From the NCBI GenBank assembly GCA_963755825.1, contig CAVWLA010000003.1:2108001-2172000 (forward strand): DNA of 64,000 bases, given 5' to 3'. The translations under genes and the position numbers were made by a program. Shown one piece after another: positions 32,453 to 42,068 of the stretch (position 1 is the stretch's first letter; every line of letters begins with the position of its first letter). Source of the DNA: DATBQN01 sp963755825 (GTDB taxonomy: Bacteria > Acidobacteriota > Thermoanaerobaculia > Multivoradales > UBA5704). The notes below the pieces were generated by a model, which saw only the letters and a program-made list of their open reading frames with translations, searched no databases and was not told the origin of the DNA.

Positions 32453-34258
32453 ATGCCGACGAACGAGACGGAGCCGACCGCTCCCCCCGCCATCCAGCCG
32501 CCGAGCCCGCCGAGCCCGCCGGACACTCCGCTCGACACCTGGCCGCGCTGGGCGATCGCCGCGCTCCTCGTCTGGGCGCTCGTCCTCTTCGCCAGCGGCA
32601 TGAGCTGGGGGATGCCCTCGTGGGTCGGCTGGGCGGGCGACGAGCTCCACCCCACCTCGTGGGCCAAGGCGATCTCGCCGGAGACGCCCAACGGCTGGCA
32701 CGCCCGCTACCCGCCGCTCCACTTCGCGCTGCTGACTGCCCTCTCCTGGCCCTACCGCGCCACGGTCGAGCACGGGCCGGCGCCGGTCGACCAGCCGGCG
32801 CTCATCGTCCACCTGACCTACTTCGGGCGGGTCGTGAGCCTCGTCATGGCGCTCGCCGCGGTCTACTTCCTCTACCTCACCGGCTGCGCCATCTATGGCC
32901 GCCGGCGGGCCTTCTTCGCCGCCTTCACCGCGGTCTCGGTGGCGCCCTTCGTCTACTACGCGAAGATGGCGAACCTCGACTCGCCCTACGTCTGCTGGTT
33001 CGCGCTCTCGCTCCTCTTCTTCGTCCACGTCCTGCAGCGCAACCGGATGCGCGACTACGTCTTCTTCGCCGTCGCCGCGGCGGCGGCGGTGTGCACCAAG
33101 GATCAGGCCTACGGCCTCTACACGCTGCTGCCGCTCCCCATCGTCTACAACCTCTACCGCCGCGAGCACCGCGAGCGCGGGGTCGTCCTCGGCCTCCTCC
33201 GCGCCGTCGTCGACCGCCGCATGCTCGCCGCCGCCGGCGCCGCGGCAGCCGCCTTCGTGCTCTTCCAGGACATCCCCTTCGACCCCCACCGCTTCACCAT
33301 CCACATCCAGCTCCTGCTCGGGCCGATGAGCCAGGGCTACACGGACTTCCCGCGCACCGCCGCCGGCCACGCGGCGCTCCTCTGGCTGTTCCTGAAGCAG
33401 ATCGCCTTCGCTCTCAACGACGCGCTGACTCTCGCCTGCGTGCTGGGGCTCGGGCTCGCCATCTATCGCCTGACGCCGCGCGGGCGGGCCCGGATGGAGA
33501 GCTGGGCGGCGACGCCGCCGGAGGCTGCTGAGGAAAGGGAGATCGCCTTTCTCCTCCTCTCGATCTTCGTCTCGGTGATCTCCTACTACGTCACCTTCCT
33601 GAACCTCATCCTCTTCACCTTCGACCGCTACGTGCTGCCGATCGCCCTCATCCTCGCCCTCTTCGGCGGCTACTTCCTGGGCGAGCTGGTACGCCCCGCG
33701 GCGCGCACGAGGGCGGCGCGGGCGCTGCGCTGGGCGGCCGTCGCGGCGATCGCCGTCTACAGCATCCTGTATGCCTCGTCGATCGACTTCCGGCTCTTCG
33801 CCGACACCCGCTACGGAGTCGAGGACTACGTCGCGAGCCACGCCCGGCGGCCGGACTCGGTGGTCGCCGTCGGCCGCCGCAAGCACATCCCGCGCTTCCG
33901 CTGGATCGAGTGGCCGCGCGCCATCCGCTCGCACGGGCGGGTGTTCGAGAACCTCGAGGCGGAGTACGTGGCGGTCAACGTCACCGATTTCCGGCACGAG
34001 AACGAGGAGGAGATCTACAACAAGCTGGCGAGCGGCGAGCTCGGCTACCGGCTGGTCTTCCGCCGCCAGTCGGAGCCCTTCCTCGACATCCTGTCGCGCG
34101 ACGACGTCGACTCCAGCCAGCGCTTCGTCGATCCTGAGATCGCCCTCTTCGAGCGCCTCGCCGACGCCCCGGCGCACGCGACGCCGCTGCCGAACGGCGC
34201 CAGCGTGCCGAGCCGGCCCGCCGCCGGCCTCGCGCCGTCGACCGAACCGCCGGGCTGA
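32453..34258 (+). CDS. GT39-like membrane glycosyltransferase (GT-C fold)
   Basis: 601 residues with about 11 membrane segments. The first outer loop has VGWAGDELHPTSWAKAISPE and then WHARYPPLHFALL, matching GT39/ArnT-like dolichyl- or polyprenyl-phosphate mannose/arabinose transferases (acidic residue after helix 1, YPPL segment). LTYFGRVVSLVMALAAVYFL and YYAKMANLDSPYVCWFALSL follow. A C-terminal soluble domain of about 150 residues (ASSIDFRLFADTRYGVEDYV to DPEIALFERL) lies outside. Start at ATG 32453, after the palindromic element. Sugar and acceptor unknown. Confidence 0.72.
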   Translation: MPTNETEPTAPPAIQPPSPPSPPDTPLDTWPRWAIAALLVWALVLFASGMSWGMPSWVGWAGDELHPTSWAKAISPETPNGWHARYPPLHFALLTALSWPYRATVEHGPAPVDQPALIVHLTYFGRVVSLVMALAAVYFLYLTGCAIYGRRRAFFAAFTAVSVAPFVYYAKMANLDSPYVCWFALSLLFFVHVLQRNRMRDYVFFAVAAAAAVCTKDQAYGLYTLLPLPIVYNLYRREHRERGVVLGLLRAVVDRRMLAAAGAAAAAFVLFQDIPFDPHRFTIHIQLLLGPMSQGYTDFPRTAAGHAALLWLFLKQIAFALNDALTLACVLGLGLAIYRLTPRGRARMESWAATPPEAAEEREIAFLLLSIFVSVISYYVTFLNLILFTFDRYVLPIALILALFGGYFLGELVRPAARTRAARALRWAAVAAIAVYSILYASSIDFRLFADTRYGVEDYVASHARRPDSVVAVGRRKHIPRFRWIEWPRAIRSHGRVFENLEAEYVAVNVTDFRHENEEEIYNKLASGELGYRLVFRRQSEPFLDILSRDDVDSSQRFVDPEIALFERLADAPAHATPLPNGASVPSRPAAGLAPSTEPPG

Positions 34259-34259
34259 G

Positions 34260-35003
34260 CTAGCGGTCGGCGAAGAGGCCGGCGATGGTCCGCTGGATCG
34301 CCTCGGCCGCGGCGCGCGGATCGGCGGCGTTCTTGATCGGCCGGCCGACGACGATGTGGTCGGCGCCGCTGGCGAACGCCTCCTCGACCGTCACCACCCG
34401 CTTCTGATCGTCCGGCGGCCGGTCGCCGGCGGGCCGGATCCCCGGCGCCACGACGATCGGCCCGGCGCCCAGCTCGGCGCGCAGGGCGCCCACCTCGAGG
34501 CCCGAGGCGATCAGCCCGTCGCAGCCGGCGGCGACCGCCCGCGCGGCGCGCGAGAGCACCAGCCGGCGGATGTCGACCGGCGTGCCGAGGTCGCGGCGCA
34601 TGGCCTCCACGTCGAGGCTGGTGAGGACGGTGACGGCGAGGATCTTGAGGCTCCCCTTGACGCTCGCCGCCGCGGCGAGGACGGCGTCGTCCTGGGCGTG
34701 GACGGTCAGGTACTCGACCGGCCGCGCGGCGAGCGCGCGGACGGCGCCGCGCACCGTCTCCGGCACGTCGAAGAGCTTGAGATCCGCGAACACCTTCTTG
34801 CCGCGCTCGACCAGCCAGTCGAGCAGCTCGAAGTAGCCGCCCGAGAGGCAGAGCTCGAGGCCCAGCTTGTAGAAGACGACCGCGTCGCCGAGCTCTTCGA
34901 CCAGCCGCCGCGCCGGCTCGGGGCCGGCGACGTCGAGGGCGAAGATCAGGCGTTCGGCGGGGGGGATGGGCTTGGCCGAAAGGAAACCAAGAGCGTCTGT
35001 CAT
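34260..35003 (-). CDS. pyrF: orotidine 5'-phosphate decarboxylase
   Basis: 247 residues, subfamily 1 length. LIFALDVAGPEPARRLVEEL opens the TIM barrel, FADLKLFDVPETVRGAVRAL holds the catalytic D-x-K-x-x-D set (DLKLFD), VVAPGIRP is the phosphate-binding loop and GADHIVVGRPI the C-terminal phosphate site. It decarboxylates OMP to UMP, the last step of de novo pyrimidine synthesis, in the cytoplasm. The start is uncertain: ATG at 35003 has no clear ribosome site, and a GTG at 35024 is the alternative. It is convergent with the GT39-like gene (1 nt apart) and divergent from the NCS2 permease. Confidence 0.95.
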   Translation of the reverse strand: MTDALGFLSAKPIPPAERLIFALDVAGPEPARRLVEELGDAVVFYKLGLELCLSGGYFELLDWLVERGKKVFADLKLFDVPETVRGAVRALAARPVEYLTVHAQDDAVLAAAASVKGSLKILAVTVLTSLDVEAMRRDLGTPVDIRRLVLSRAARAVAAGCDGLIASGLEVGALRAELGAGPIVVAPGIRPAGDRPPDDQKRVVTVEEAFASGADHIVVGRPIKNAADPRAAAEAIQRTIAGLFADR

Positions 35004-35038
35004 TGCAGGAGGCAAGGATAACACGCAGAATCCGCCCC

Positions 35039-36376
35039 ATGCTCGAGCGGCTCTTCCATGTCCGCGCGCTGGGCTCGACGCCCGGCCGCGAGGTGCTGGG
35101 CGGCGTCACCACCTTCCTCACCATGGCCTACATCCTGGCTGTCAACCCGGTCTTCCTGCACGCAGCCGGCATGCCGCTCGACGGCGCCATCGCGGCGACC
35201 GCGGTCGCCGCCGCGCTCGCCACGCTGCTCATGGCTCTCCTCGCCAACTACCCCATCGCGCTCGCCCCCGGCATGGGCTTGAACGCCTTCTTCGCCTACA
35301 CCATATGCCTCGGCGCCAAGGTGCCCTGGCAGACGGCGCTCGGCCTGGTCTTCTGGAGCGGCGTGCTCTTCGTGCTGCTGACGGTGACCGGCGCCCGCGC
35401 CGTCATCGTGCGCGCCGTGCCGCGCGTGCTGACGCTCGCCGGCGCCGTCGGCATCGGCCTCTTCATCGCCTTCATCGGCCTGCAGCAGGGCGGCCTGGTG
35501 CGCGCCGACCCCAACACCCTGGTGACCCTCGGCGACCTCTCGACGCCGGCCGCCCGGCTCACCCTCTTCGGCCTCGCGCTCACCCTCGCCCTCGCCGCGG
35601 CGGGCATCTCGACGGCGATCTTCTGGGGGCTCCTCGGCACCGTCGCCGCCGGGCTCGCGACCGGCGTCGTGGCACGGCCGGCGGCGATCGTCGCGCTGCC
35701 TCACCTGGCGCTCCCCGGCCTCTCGATCGACCTCTGGGGGGCGCTCCAGCTGCGCTACCTGCCGCTCATCCTCGTCATGCTCTTCTTCGCCCTCTTCGAC
35801 ACCCTGGGGACGCTCATGGCGATCGCCCACCAGGCGGGGCTGATGAAGCCGGAGGCCGCAGGCGAGGACGGCGCCGCCGGCCTGCCCCGGCTCGGCCGCG
35901 CGCTCGCCGCCGACGCCGTGGGGATGGTCGGCGGGGCGCTCGCCGGCACCTCGGCGGTGACCTCCTACATCGAGAGCGGCGCCGGCGTCGCGGCGGGAGC
36001 GCGCACCGGCCTCGCGAGCGTCGCGACCGGCCTCCTCCTCGGCGCCTCGCTCTTCTTCGCGCCGCTCGTCGCCATGCTCGGCAAGGCGGCGGGCCCGGGC
36101 CTCAACCCGGTGACCGCGCCGGCCCTCGTCTTCGTCGGCACCCTCATGGTCCGCGCCGTGCGCGAGATCGCCTGGGACGACTTCAGCGAGGCGGCGCCCG
36201 CCTTCCTCACCGCGCTCCTCATGCCGCTCACCTTCAACATCACCCACGGCCTCGCCGCGGGGATCGTCGTCTACCCGCTCGCCAAGCTCGCCGCCGGCCG
36301 CTGGCGCCAGGTGCACCCGCTGATCGCGGTGCTCGCCCTGCTCGTCGTGCTGCGCTACGCGCTCCTGCCGATCTGA
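35039..36376 (+). CDS. NCS2 family purine permease (AzgA-like)
   Basis: 445 residues, about 12-14 membrane segments. REVLGGVTTFLTMAYILAVN at the start, ALAPGMGLNAFFAYTI and MLFFALFDTLGTLMAIAHQAG with LAGTSAVTSYIESGAGVAAG are hallmarks of the guanine/hypoxanthine (AzgA/GhxP) branch of NCS2 proton symporters. It should import purine bases across the inner membrane. Only 35 bp separate it from the divergent pyrF start. Confidence 0.9.
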   Translation: MLERLFHVRALGSTPGREVLGGVTTFLTMAYILAVNPVFLHAAGMPLDGAIAATAVAAALATLLMALLANYPIALAPGMGLNAFFAYTICLGAKVPWQTALGLVFWSGVLFVLLTVTGARAVIVRAVPRVLTLAGAVGIGLFIAFIGLQQGGLVRADPNTLVTLGDLSTPAARLTLFGLALTLALAAAGISTAIFWGLLGTVAAGLATGVVARPAAIVALPHLALPGLSIDLWGALQLRYLPLILVMLFFALFDTLGTLMAIAHQAGLMKPEAAGEDGAAGLPRLGRALAADAVGMVGGALAGTSAVTSYIESGAGVAAGARTGLASVATGLLLGASLFFAPLVAMLGKAAGPGLNPVTAPALVFVGTLMVRAVREIAWDDFSEAAPAFLTALLMPLTFNITHGLAAGIVVYPLAKLAAGRWRQVHPLIAVLALLVVLRYALLPI

Positions 36377-36396
36377 GCGCCGGCCTCAGCGCGCGT

Positions 36397-38367
36397 TCAG
36401 CGCACCTTCGGGGCCAGGATGGCCGCCAGGAGGTCGGGGCGGGCGGGGTCGCGGACGAGGTGGGGGTTGCGCTCGCCGTCGTGGTAGGTCACGCGCAGGG
36501 TCTTGAGCACGTCGACCTGCTGCACGGTGAGCTCGATCGCGGCGGTCGACTTGGCGGCGGCACGGATGGCCTCGGGGAGGAGGTCCGCGGTCCAGGCGCG
36601 GCCGTCGACCGCCACCAGCTTCATCCCCGGCCCGAGGCCGGCCTCCCACGCGGGCGAGCCGACGACGATGTCGTCGACGGTGCCGTCGTCCTTCACCCAG
36701 ACGCCGAGCGAGAAGCTGAGGTCGAGGAGCTTCGAGCTCCTCGCGCGCGCCGTCAGGTAGACGTTCGGCTGGTCGGTGTAGACGAGCTTCCAGCCCGCCG
36801 CCGCGAAGCCGCCGAGCGGCGCCCGCGGCGCCACCGCCTCGACCCGCTCGGCGAAGAAGCCGCGCCAGTCGTAGGGGGCGATGCGGCCGAGGGCGGCGTA
36901 GAGGTCGTCGGCGCTGTAGGGGACGACCGCCGGCGCCGAGCCGGCGCCTGGCCCGCTCCCTGGACCGCTGCCGGGTCCGCTGCCTGGACCAAAAAACGCG
37001 CGGCAGAAGTCGTCGAGCGACCTGCCGCCGACGGAGAGGGCGCGGAGCGTGGTGTCGGCCTCGAGCCAGATGAGGAGCGACTCGTCGTAGTAGTCGAGCG
37101 CGCGGCGGTAGGCGGTCCAGGCGGAGGGCGCGCCGCCCAGCACCTGCACCGAGGCGGCGGTGTCGGCGAGCGGGCGCCAGCGGCGGCCGGGGCGGTTGTG
37201 ATCCTGGTTGGCGGCGACGAAGGCGGCGTAGTCGCGGGTCTCCTCGACGCTGCGGATGCCGCTCCGCGTGGTGAGCACGAAGTCGCCTAAATAGCGGGTG
37301 AGCCCCTCGTAGACCCACAGCAGTTCGGTCGCCAGCGGCTGCTGCGGATCGCGCGTCGCCAGGCCCTCGGGCCGCCGGTACTTGCCGTTCCAGGAGTGGA
37401 CGTACTCGTGCGGCAGGAGCGACCCCCAGCGCAGGGCGAGATCGGCGTCGGTGAACATGCCGAGCTTGCCGCGGTCGTCGCTCGATTCGTGGTGCTCGAG
37501 GCCGTTCTGGTCGAGGGTGTCGCCGAGCGCCAGCAGCCAGTGGTAGGCGCGGTAGTGGCGGGCGCCGAAGAGGGCGTAGGCCTCCGCGGGGAGGCGCTGA
37601 TAGGCGGCGATTCTCGCCGGGGAGAGCTCGAGCGCGGCGCGCCGGTCGGCGGCGATCGAGAGGCGGGCCGGCGCTTCGGGCGGCCCGAGCTCCAGGGTGC
37701 GGAAGATCTCGCCGGCCAAGACCGGCGAGTCGATCAGGGTGTAGAGGCTGACCGGCGCGAAGGCGACGGCGCCATCTCTCCGCTCGGCGATCGGCAGCGC
37801 CGTGTCGAGCTGCCAGCCGGCCGGCAGGCGGAGCGAGGCGCGCACCGGGATGTCCGCCGCGGCGGCGCCCAGCGGGTAGACGAGGAGATCGTGCCAGTCG
37901 GCGATCAGCAGGTGCGGCGTGGCGTTCGGCGTCTCGCCGTAGTTGCTGCCGAAGACCTCGGGGGGCGACAGGTAGTCGAGCGCCACCTCGACCGCAGAGG
38001 CGCCCGGCGGCACCTCGACGCGGACGAGGAACATGTCGAGCGGATCGCGCCGCCAGGGGAGCGCCCTGCCGCCCGCCGAGACGGTGAAGCCGGCCACCTG
38101 CATCACCGGGCCGGACGGCGCGTGCTCGCCCTGCACCCACTTCGGATAGGCGAGGACGAGCGGGCCGGCGGCGGCCGGGATCACCAGATGCGAGTGAAAG
38201 ACGCCGCGCGGCGCATCGGTGGCGTCGACCGCGAGCTCGATCGCGCCGCCGGCGCCGGCGGCGGCGAGCCGGGCGGAGACGAACGCGGCGCAGAGCAGGG
38301 CGACGAGCAGCGCCGGGCGACGAGCGAGGCGCGGCAGGGCCCGCGGGCGGGCATTGGGGCTCGACAT
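36397..38367 (-). CDS. exported M61-family aminopeptidase with PDZ domain
   Basis: 656 residues. A signal peptide (LLVALLCAAFVSARLAAAGA) is followed by a beta-rich N-domain with SPPEVFGSNYGETPNATPHL. The gluzincin domain has LLPHEYVHSWNGKYRRPEGL (HExxH near residue 320; further Glu in LLWVYEGLTRYLGDFVL) and the C-terminal PDZ-like domain spans about 540-640 (VVGSPAWEAGLGPGMKLVAV). M61 glycyl-type aminopeptidases degrade peptides in the periplasm or outside. Before the PDZ region lies a Gly-Ser-Gly-Pro repeat linker (36930-36995). AGAGAGGAG precedes the ATG. The next gene upstream on the strand is another exported peptidase. Confidence 0.9.
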   Translation of the reverse strand: MSSPNARPRALPRLARRPALLVALLCAAFVSARLAAAGAGGAIELAVDATDAPRGVFHSHLVIPAAAGPLVLAYPKWVQGEHAPSGPVMQVAGFTVSAGGRALPWRRDPLDMFLVRVEVPPGASAVEVALDYLSPPEVFGSNYGETPNATPHLLIADWHDLLVYPLGAAAADIPVRASLRLPAGWQLDTALPIAERRDGAVAFAPVSLYTLIDSPVLAGEIFRTLELGPPEAPARLSIAADRRAALELSPARIAAYQRLPAEAYALFGARHYRAYHWLLALGDTLDQNGLEHHESSDDRGKLGMFTDADLALRWGSLLPHEYVHSWNGKYRRPEGLATRDPQQPLATELLWVYEGLTRYLGDFVLTTRSGIRSVEETRDYAAFVAANQDHNRPGRRWRPLADTAASVQVLGGAPSAWTAYRRALDYYDESLLIWLEADTTLRALSVGGRSLDDFCRAFFGPGSGPGSGPGSGPGAGSAPAVVPYSADDLYAALGRIAPYDWRGFFAERVEAVAPRAPLGGFAAAGWKLVYTDQPNVYLTARARSSKLLDLSFSLGVWVKDDGTVDDIVVGSPAWEAGLGPGMKLVAVDGRAWTADLLPEAIRAAAKSTAAIELTVQQVDVLKTLRVTYHDGERNPHLVRDPARPDLLAAILAPKVR

Positions 38368-38440
38368 CGAGGTCTCCTCTCTAGTCCAGCAACCTGTAGC
38401 GGATCTCCGCGGGCCGTGCCGCGCTCGCCGCGGCGCGGCG

Positions 38441-39991
38441 CTACTTCCCTCCGTGCTCCGGCGCCGCCGCGGCGTAGAACGCCGCGAGGTCGGCCTTGAG
38501 GCGCGCCAGCGACGGCTCGTGCATGTACATCATGTGCCCAGCCGGGTACTCGTGGAAGGTGAGGTTCTCGCGCAGCGCCGGGGTGAGGCCGAGGTGATTG
38601 ATGATGTAGCGCGAGGAGAGCGCCGTCGTCACCATGTCGAACTGGCCGGCGGCGACGAAGACCTTGAGCCGGGGGTTCTCGATCATGGCGACGCGCAGGT
38701 TGCCGGCGGTGTTCAAGTAGCCGGCGGTGTCGTGGCCGTTGTCCCAGGCGTTGCCGGTGGGCTGCGAGAGCAGCTCGTAGCTGAGGTCCGAGTGGAACTT
38801 CAGGTCGTCGTTGAGATAGCGGTTGACCACCGCCGAGAAGACGCCGGCGACCTGGTAGCTGGGGTCGACCGTGGCGTAGAGGTACTCCGGCGCGAAGCTC
38901 GCCGGCGCCAGGCCGTTGGGCGCCGCGACGTAGCGCGAGTCGAGCACGCCGATCGCCTTCTTCTCCTTCTCGAGCAGCTTGTAGGAGTAGAGGAAGGGGT
39001 TGATCCGCAGGTCGTTGAAGTCGATCTCGTAGGCCGAGAGGCCGGTGTAGCGCGACAGGCCGGCGATGATCTCCTGCCTCTTCGCCTCCGGCAGCGAGTC
39101 GCCGCGGAAGAGCGCGTCGGTGTACGGCCCGAGGGCGAACTCCTCCGCCTCGCGCTCGGTGCGCGCGAAGTCGGCCTGCAGCTCGGGCGCCAGCTTCTTG
39201 TGGTACCAGGCGGCGGCGGCGAAGGCCGGCAGGTGGAGCGGATAGGGGAGATCGTTGCCCTCGTCGTGCGAGAAGACCGCGGTGTTGAGCGCCAGCGAGA
39301 TCAGCGTCACGCCGGCGAGGTTCATGCTGAAGCGGCGCTGCAGGTAATCGGCGAGGGCGGCGGCGCGGATGGTGCCGTAGCTCTCGCCGATCAAGAAGAG
39401 CGGCGAGCCCCAGCGCTGCTGGCGGGCGAGGAAGAGGCGGATCAGCTCGCCCACCGACTGGACGTCGGCGTGGACCTCGTGGAACGGCTTCTCCTCCTGC
39501 CCCGGCAGGGCGCGGCTGAAGCCGGTCGAGACGGGGTCGATGAAGACGAGATCGCTGACGTCCAAGAGCGAGTTGGGGTTGGCGACCGCCGCCCAGGGCG
39601 GCGGGCCGGGGATGCCGTCGGCGTCGACCGGCACCCGCATGGGACCGAAGGCGCCCATGTTGAGCCACGCCGAGCCCGACCCCGGACCGCCGTTGAAGAG
39701 GAAGGTGAGCGGCCGATCGCGCACGGCGGACGCGCCCTCCGCCAGATACGCGACGTAGAACATCTTCGCCTTCGGCGGCTTGCCCTCGTCGCCGATCAGC
39801 ATCTCGCCGGCGAGCGCGCGGTAGCGGATGGTGTGGCCGCCGATCGTCGCCGTGTGATGAGTCTCGCTCAGAGTCTCGGTGGGCTTGGGCGCGTCCGGCG
39901 GCGGATCCGCCGCCGCGGCGGCGCGGGCGAGCGGTAGAGAGAGCGCGAAAAAAGTCAAAAGAACGGCCGAGCGCCGGACGGAAACGGGCAT
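38441..39991 (-). CDS. exported S10-family serine carboxypeptidase-like peptidase
   Basis: 516 residues with a signal peptide (AVLLTFFALSLPLARAAAAA). LTFLFNGGPGSGSAWLNMGA is the oxyanion region, LFLIGESYGTIRAAALADYL carries the nucleophilic Ser (near residue 202), VFVAAGQFDMVTTA the Asp and HEYPAGHMMYMHEPSL the His of the alpha/beta-hydrolase triad. S10 enzymes remove C-terminal residues at acidic pH. The strong ribosome site CCGAGGAGGAGGACTC precedes the ATG. With the M61 enzyme it suggests growth on extracellular protein. Confidence 0.9.
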   Translation of the reverse strand: MPVSVRRSAVLLTFFALSLPLARAAAAADPPPDAPKPTETLSETHHTATIGGHTIRYRALAGEMLIGDEGKPPKAKMFYVAYLAEGASAVRDRPLTFLFNGGPGSGSAWLNMGAFGPMRVPVDADGIPGPPPWAAVANPNSLLDVSDLVFIDPVSTGFSRALPGQEEKPFHEVHADVQSVGELIRLFLARQQRWGSPLFLIGESYGTIRAAALADYLQRRFSMNLAGVTLISLALNTAVFSHDEGNDLPYPLHLPAFAAAAWYHKKLAPELQADFARTEREAEEFALGPYTDALFRGDSLPEAKRQEIIAGLSRYTGLSAYEIDFNDLRINPFLYSYKLLEKEKKAIGVLDSRYVAAPNGLAPASFAPEYLYATVDPSYQVAGVFSAVVNRYLNDDLKFHSDLSYELLSQPTGNAWDNGHDTAGYLNTAGNLRVAMIENPRLKVFVAAGQFDMVTTALSSRYIINHLGLTPALRENLTFHEYPAGHMMYMHEPSLARLKADLAAFYAAAAPEHGGK

Positions 39992-40075
39992 GAGTCCTCC
40001 TCCTCGGAAAGCGATGGGCGGCTATTCTACGGTGCCGCGAGGAGAAATTTTTGGCAGTGCCGGGATGGCGCCGGC

Positions 40076-41854
40076 TCAGGCCCGCGCCGCGAGGCGGGGC
40101 GCCGCCGGCGCCAGGCGGCGCTCGCCGATCTGCTGGCGCCACATCGCGTAGTAGAGGCCCTTCTGCGCCAGCAGCTCCTCGTGGCGGCCCGCTTCGGCCA
40201 TGCGGCCGTGCTCGAGGACGTGGATGCGGTCGGCGTGGAGGACCGTCGACAGGCGGTGCGCGATGAGGATGGTGATCAGCTCCTGGCTCGACGCCACGTC
40301 GCGGATGGTGGCGGTGATCTCCTCCTCGGTCAGCGAATCGAGCGACGAGGTGGCCTCGTCGAAGACCAGCAGGCGCGGCCGGCGGAGCAGCGCCCGCGCG
40401 ATCGACAGCCGCTGCTTCTCGCCGCCGGAAACCTTGACGCCGCCCTCGCCGATGACGGTGTCGAGCCCCTGTTCGGCGCGCGCCAGGAGGCTGTCGCAGG
40501 CGGCCTTCTTCAGTACTTCGAGGCAGTCGGCGTCGCTCGCCGTGGGGTTGACGAAGAGCAGGTTCTCGCGGATCGAGCCGGAGAAGAGCTGGGTGTCCTG
40601 GGTGACGAAGCCGATCTGCGCGCGGAGCTCGTCCAAGTCGATCGCGTCGCCCCGCTTGCCGTTGTAGGTGACGCTGCCGATCTGTGGCATGTAGAGGCCT
40701 ACCAGGAGCTTGACGAGCGTCGTCTTCCCCGAGCCCGAGGGGCCGACGAAGGCGATCGTCTCGCCGCGGCCGACGGTGAAGGAGACGTCGTGGAGGGCCG
40801 GCGCGCTGGCCGTCTGATGGGTGAAGCCGACGCCGGCGAACTCGACGTCGGCGAGCTCGCCGAGCGCCAGAGGGCGGAGCGGCCGCGGCTCAACGGGGAG
40901 CGCCAGGATCTCCTGGAAGCTGTCGAGCGACGCCTCGGTCTCGCGGTAGCTGTTGATCACCGTCCCCAGGTCCTGCAGCGGCCCGAAGATGAAGAACGAG
41001 TAGATGAAGAGCGAGAAGAACTGGCCGACGGTGATGCGCTGGGTGTAGATCAGGTAGAGCATGAGGAAGAGGATCGAGGTGCGCAGCGCGTTGACCGCCG
41101 TCCCCTGGATGAAGCTCAGCAGGCGCAGCGAGCGCACCTTGCGGAGCTCCAGGCGGAGGATCTTCGCGGTGACCGCGTTCAGCCGCCCGATCTCCTGCCG
41201 CGCCAGGCCGAGGCTCTTCACCAGCTCGATGTTGCGCAGCGACTCGGTGGTCGCCCCGGCGAGCGCCGTGGTCTCGGCGACGATCACCTTCTGGATGCGC
41301 TTGATGCGCTGCGAGAGGACCGAGCTCAGGACGCCCAGGACGGGCACGGTGAGCAGGAAGACCGGGGCGATGATCCAGTGCACGGTGAAGGCGTAGACCA
41401 TGACGAAGACGACACCGACGAGCGTCGTGAAGAGGGTGTTGACGGCGGCGCCCATCAGCTTCTCGACGTCGTTTCTCACCTTCTGCAGCTTGCCCAGGGT
41501 CTCGCCGCTCCGCTGGTCCTCGAAGAGGGCGTAGGGGAGCTCGAGCGAGTGGCGGACGCCGTCCGAGTAGAGCTCGGCGCCCAGCCGCTGGGTGACGACG
41601 TTGACGAAATAGTCCTGGAAGTTCTTCGCCAGCCGCGAGACGAAGGCGACCCCCACGGCGGCGGCGAGGAGCAGGCTGACGCCGCGGAAGAACTGGCCGG
41701 TGGTGTACTCGCGGTAGCGGGTGGCGTAGGTGTCGATGACGTGGCGGAAGATCAGCGGATCGAGGAGCGAGAAGATCTGGTTGACCGCCGCCAGCAGGAG
41801 GGCGAGGAGCACCAGGCCGCGGTAGCGGCGGAGGTACGTATAGAGGAGACGCAT
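40076..41854 (-). CDS. ABC exporter, fused membrane and ATPase domains (MsbA-like)
   Basis: 592 residues. Six membrane helices lie in about 1-310 (LLALLLAAVNQIFSLLDPLI, TPGQF-like loop TTGQFFRGVS). The nucleotide-binding domain has Walker A FVGPSGSGKTTLVKLLVGLY (near residue 375), Q-loop GFVTQDTQLFSGSIRENLLF, signature KVSGGEKQRLSIARALLRRP, Walker B LLVFDEATSSLDSLTEEE and switch His LIAHRLSTV. It works as a homodimer or heterodimer and exports a lipid, peptide or drug; the substrate is not evident. ATG 41854 is directly preceded by AGGGGG. Confidence 0.9.
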   Translation of the reverse strand: MRLLYTYLRRYRGLVLLALLLAAVNQIFSLLDPLIFRHVIDTYATRYREYTTGQFFRGVSLLLAAAVGVAFVSRLAKNFQDYFVNVVTQRLGAELYSDGVRHSLELPYALFEDQRSGETLGKLQKVRNDVEKLMGAAVNTLFTTLVGVVFVMVYAFTVHWIIAPVFLLTVPVLGVLSSVLSQRIKRIQKVIVAETTALAGATTESLRNIELVKSLGLARQEIGRLNAVTAKILRLELRKVRSLRLLSFIQGTAVNALRTSILFLMLYLIYTQRITVGQFFSLFIYSFFIFGPLQDLGTVINSYRETEASLDSFQEILALPVEPRPLRPLALGELADVEFAGVGFTHQTASAPALHDVSFTVGRGETIAFVGPSGSGKTTLVKLLVGLYMPQIGSVTYNGKRGDAIDLDELRAQIGFVTQDTQLFSGSIRENLLFVNPTASDADCLEVLKKAACDSLLARAEQGLDTVIGEGGVKVSGGEKQRLSIARALLRRPRLLVFDEATSSLDSLTEEEITATIRDVASSQELITILIAHRLSTVLHADRIHVLEHGRMAEAGRHEELLAQKGLYYAMWRQQIGERRLAPAAPRLAARA

Positions 41855-42068
41855 CCCCCTATGGTAGCCGAGGCGGCCGCCGGCCGCCGGTTTGCGCGCA
41901 ATTGATCGTTTTGCGGACAACTGGACTGCTGGATCGATGCACATTGACACAGCGTGCCGCCTGCCGCATAGTTCCGCGCGTTTGCTGGAGAGCTGAACGC
42001 AGGCCGGGCGCCGTCGAGGACGGGCACCGGCGCCCGCCGTCGGCGGCATGCGGAGGGGAGAGCGCGCG

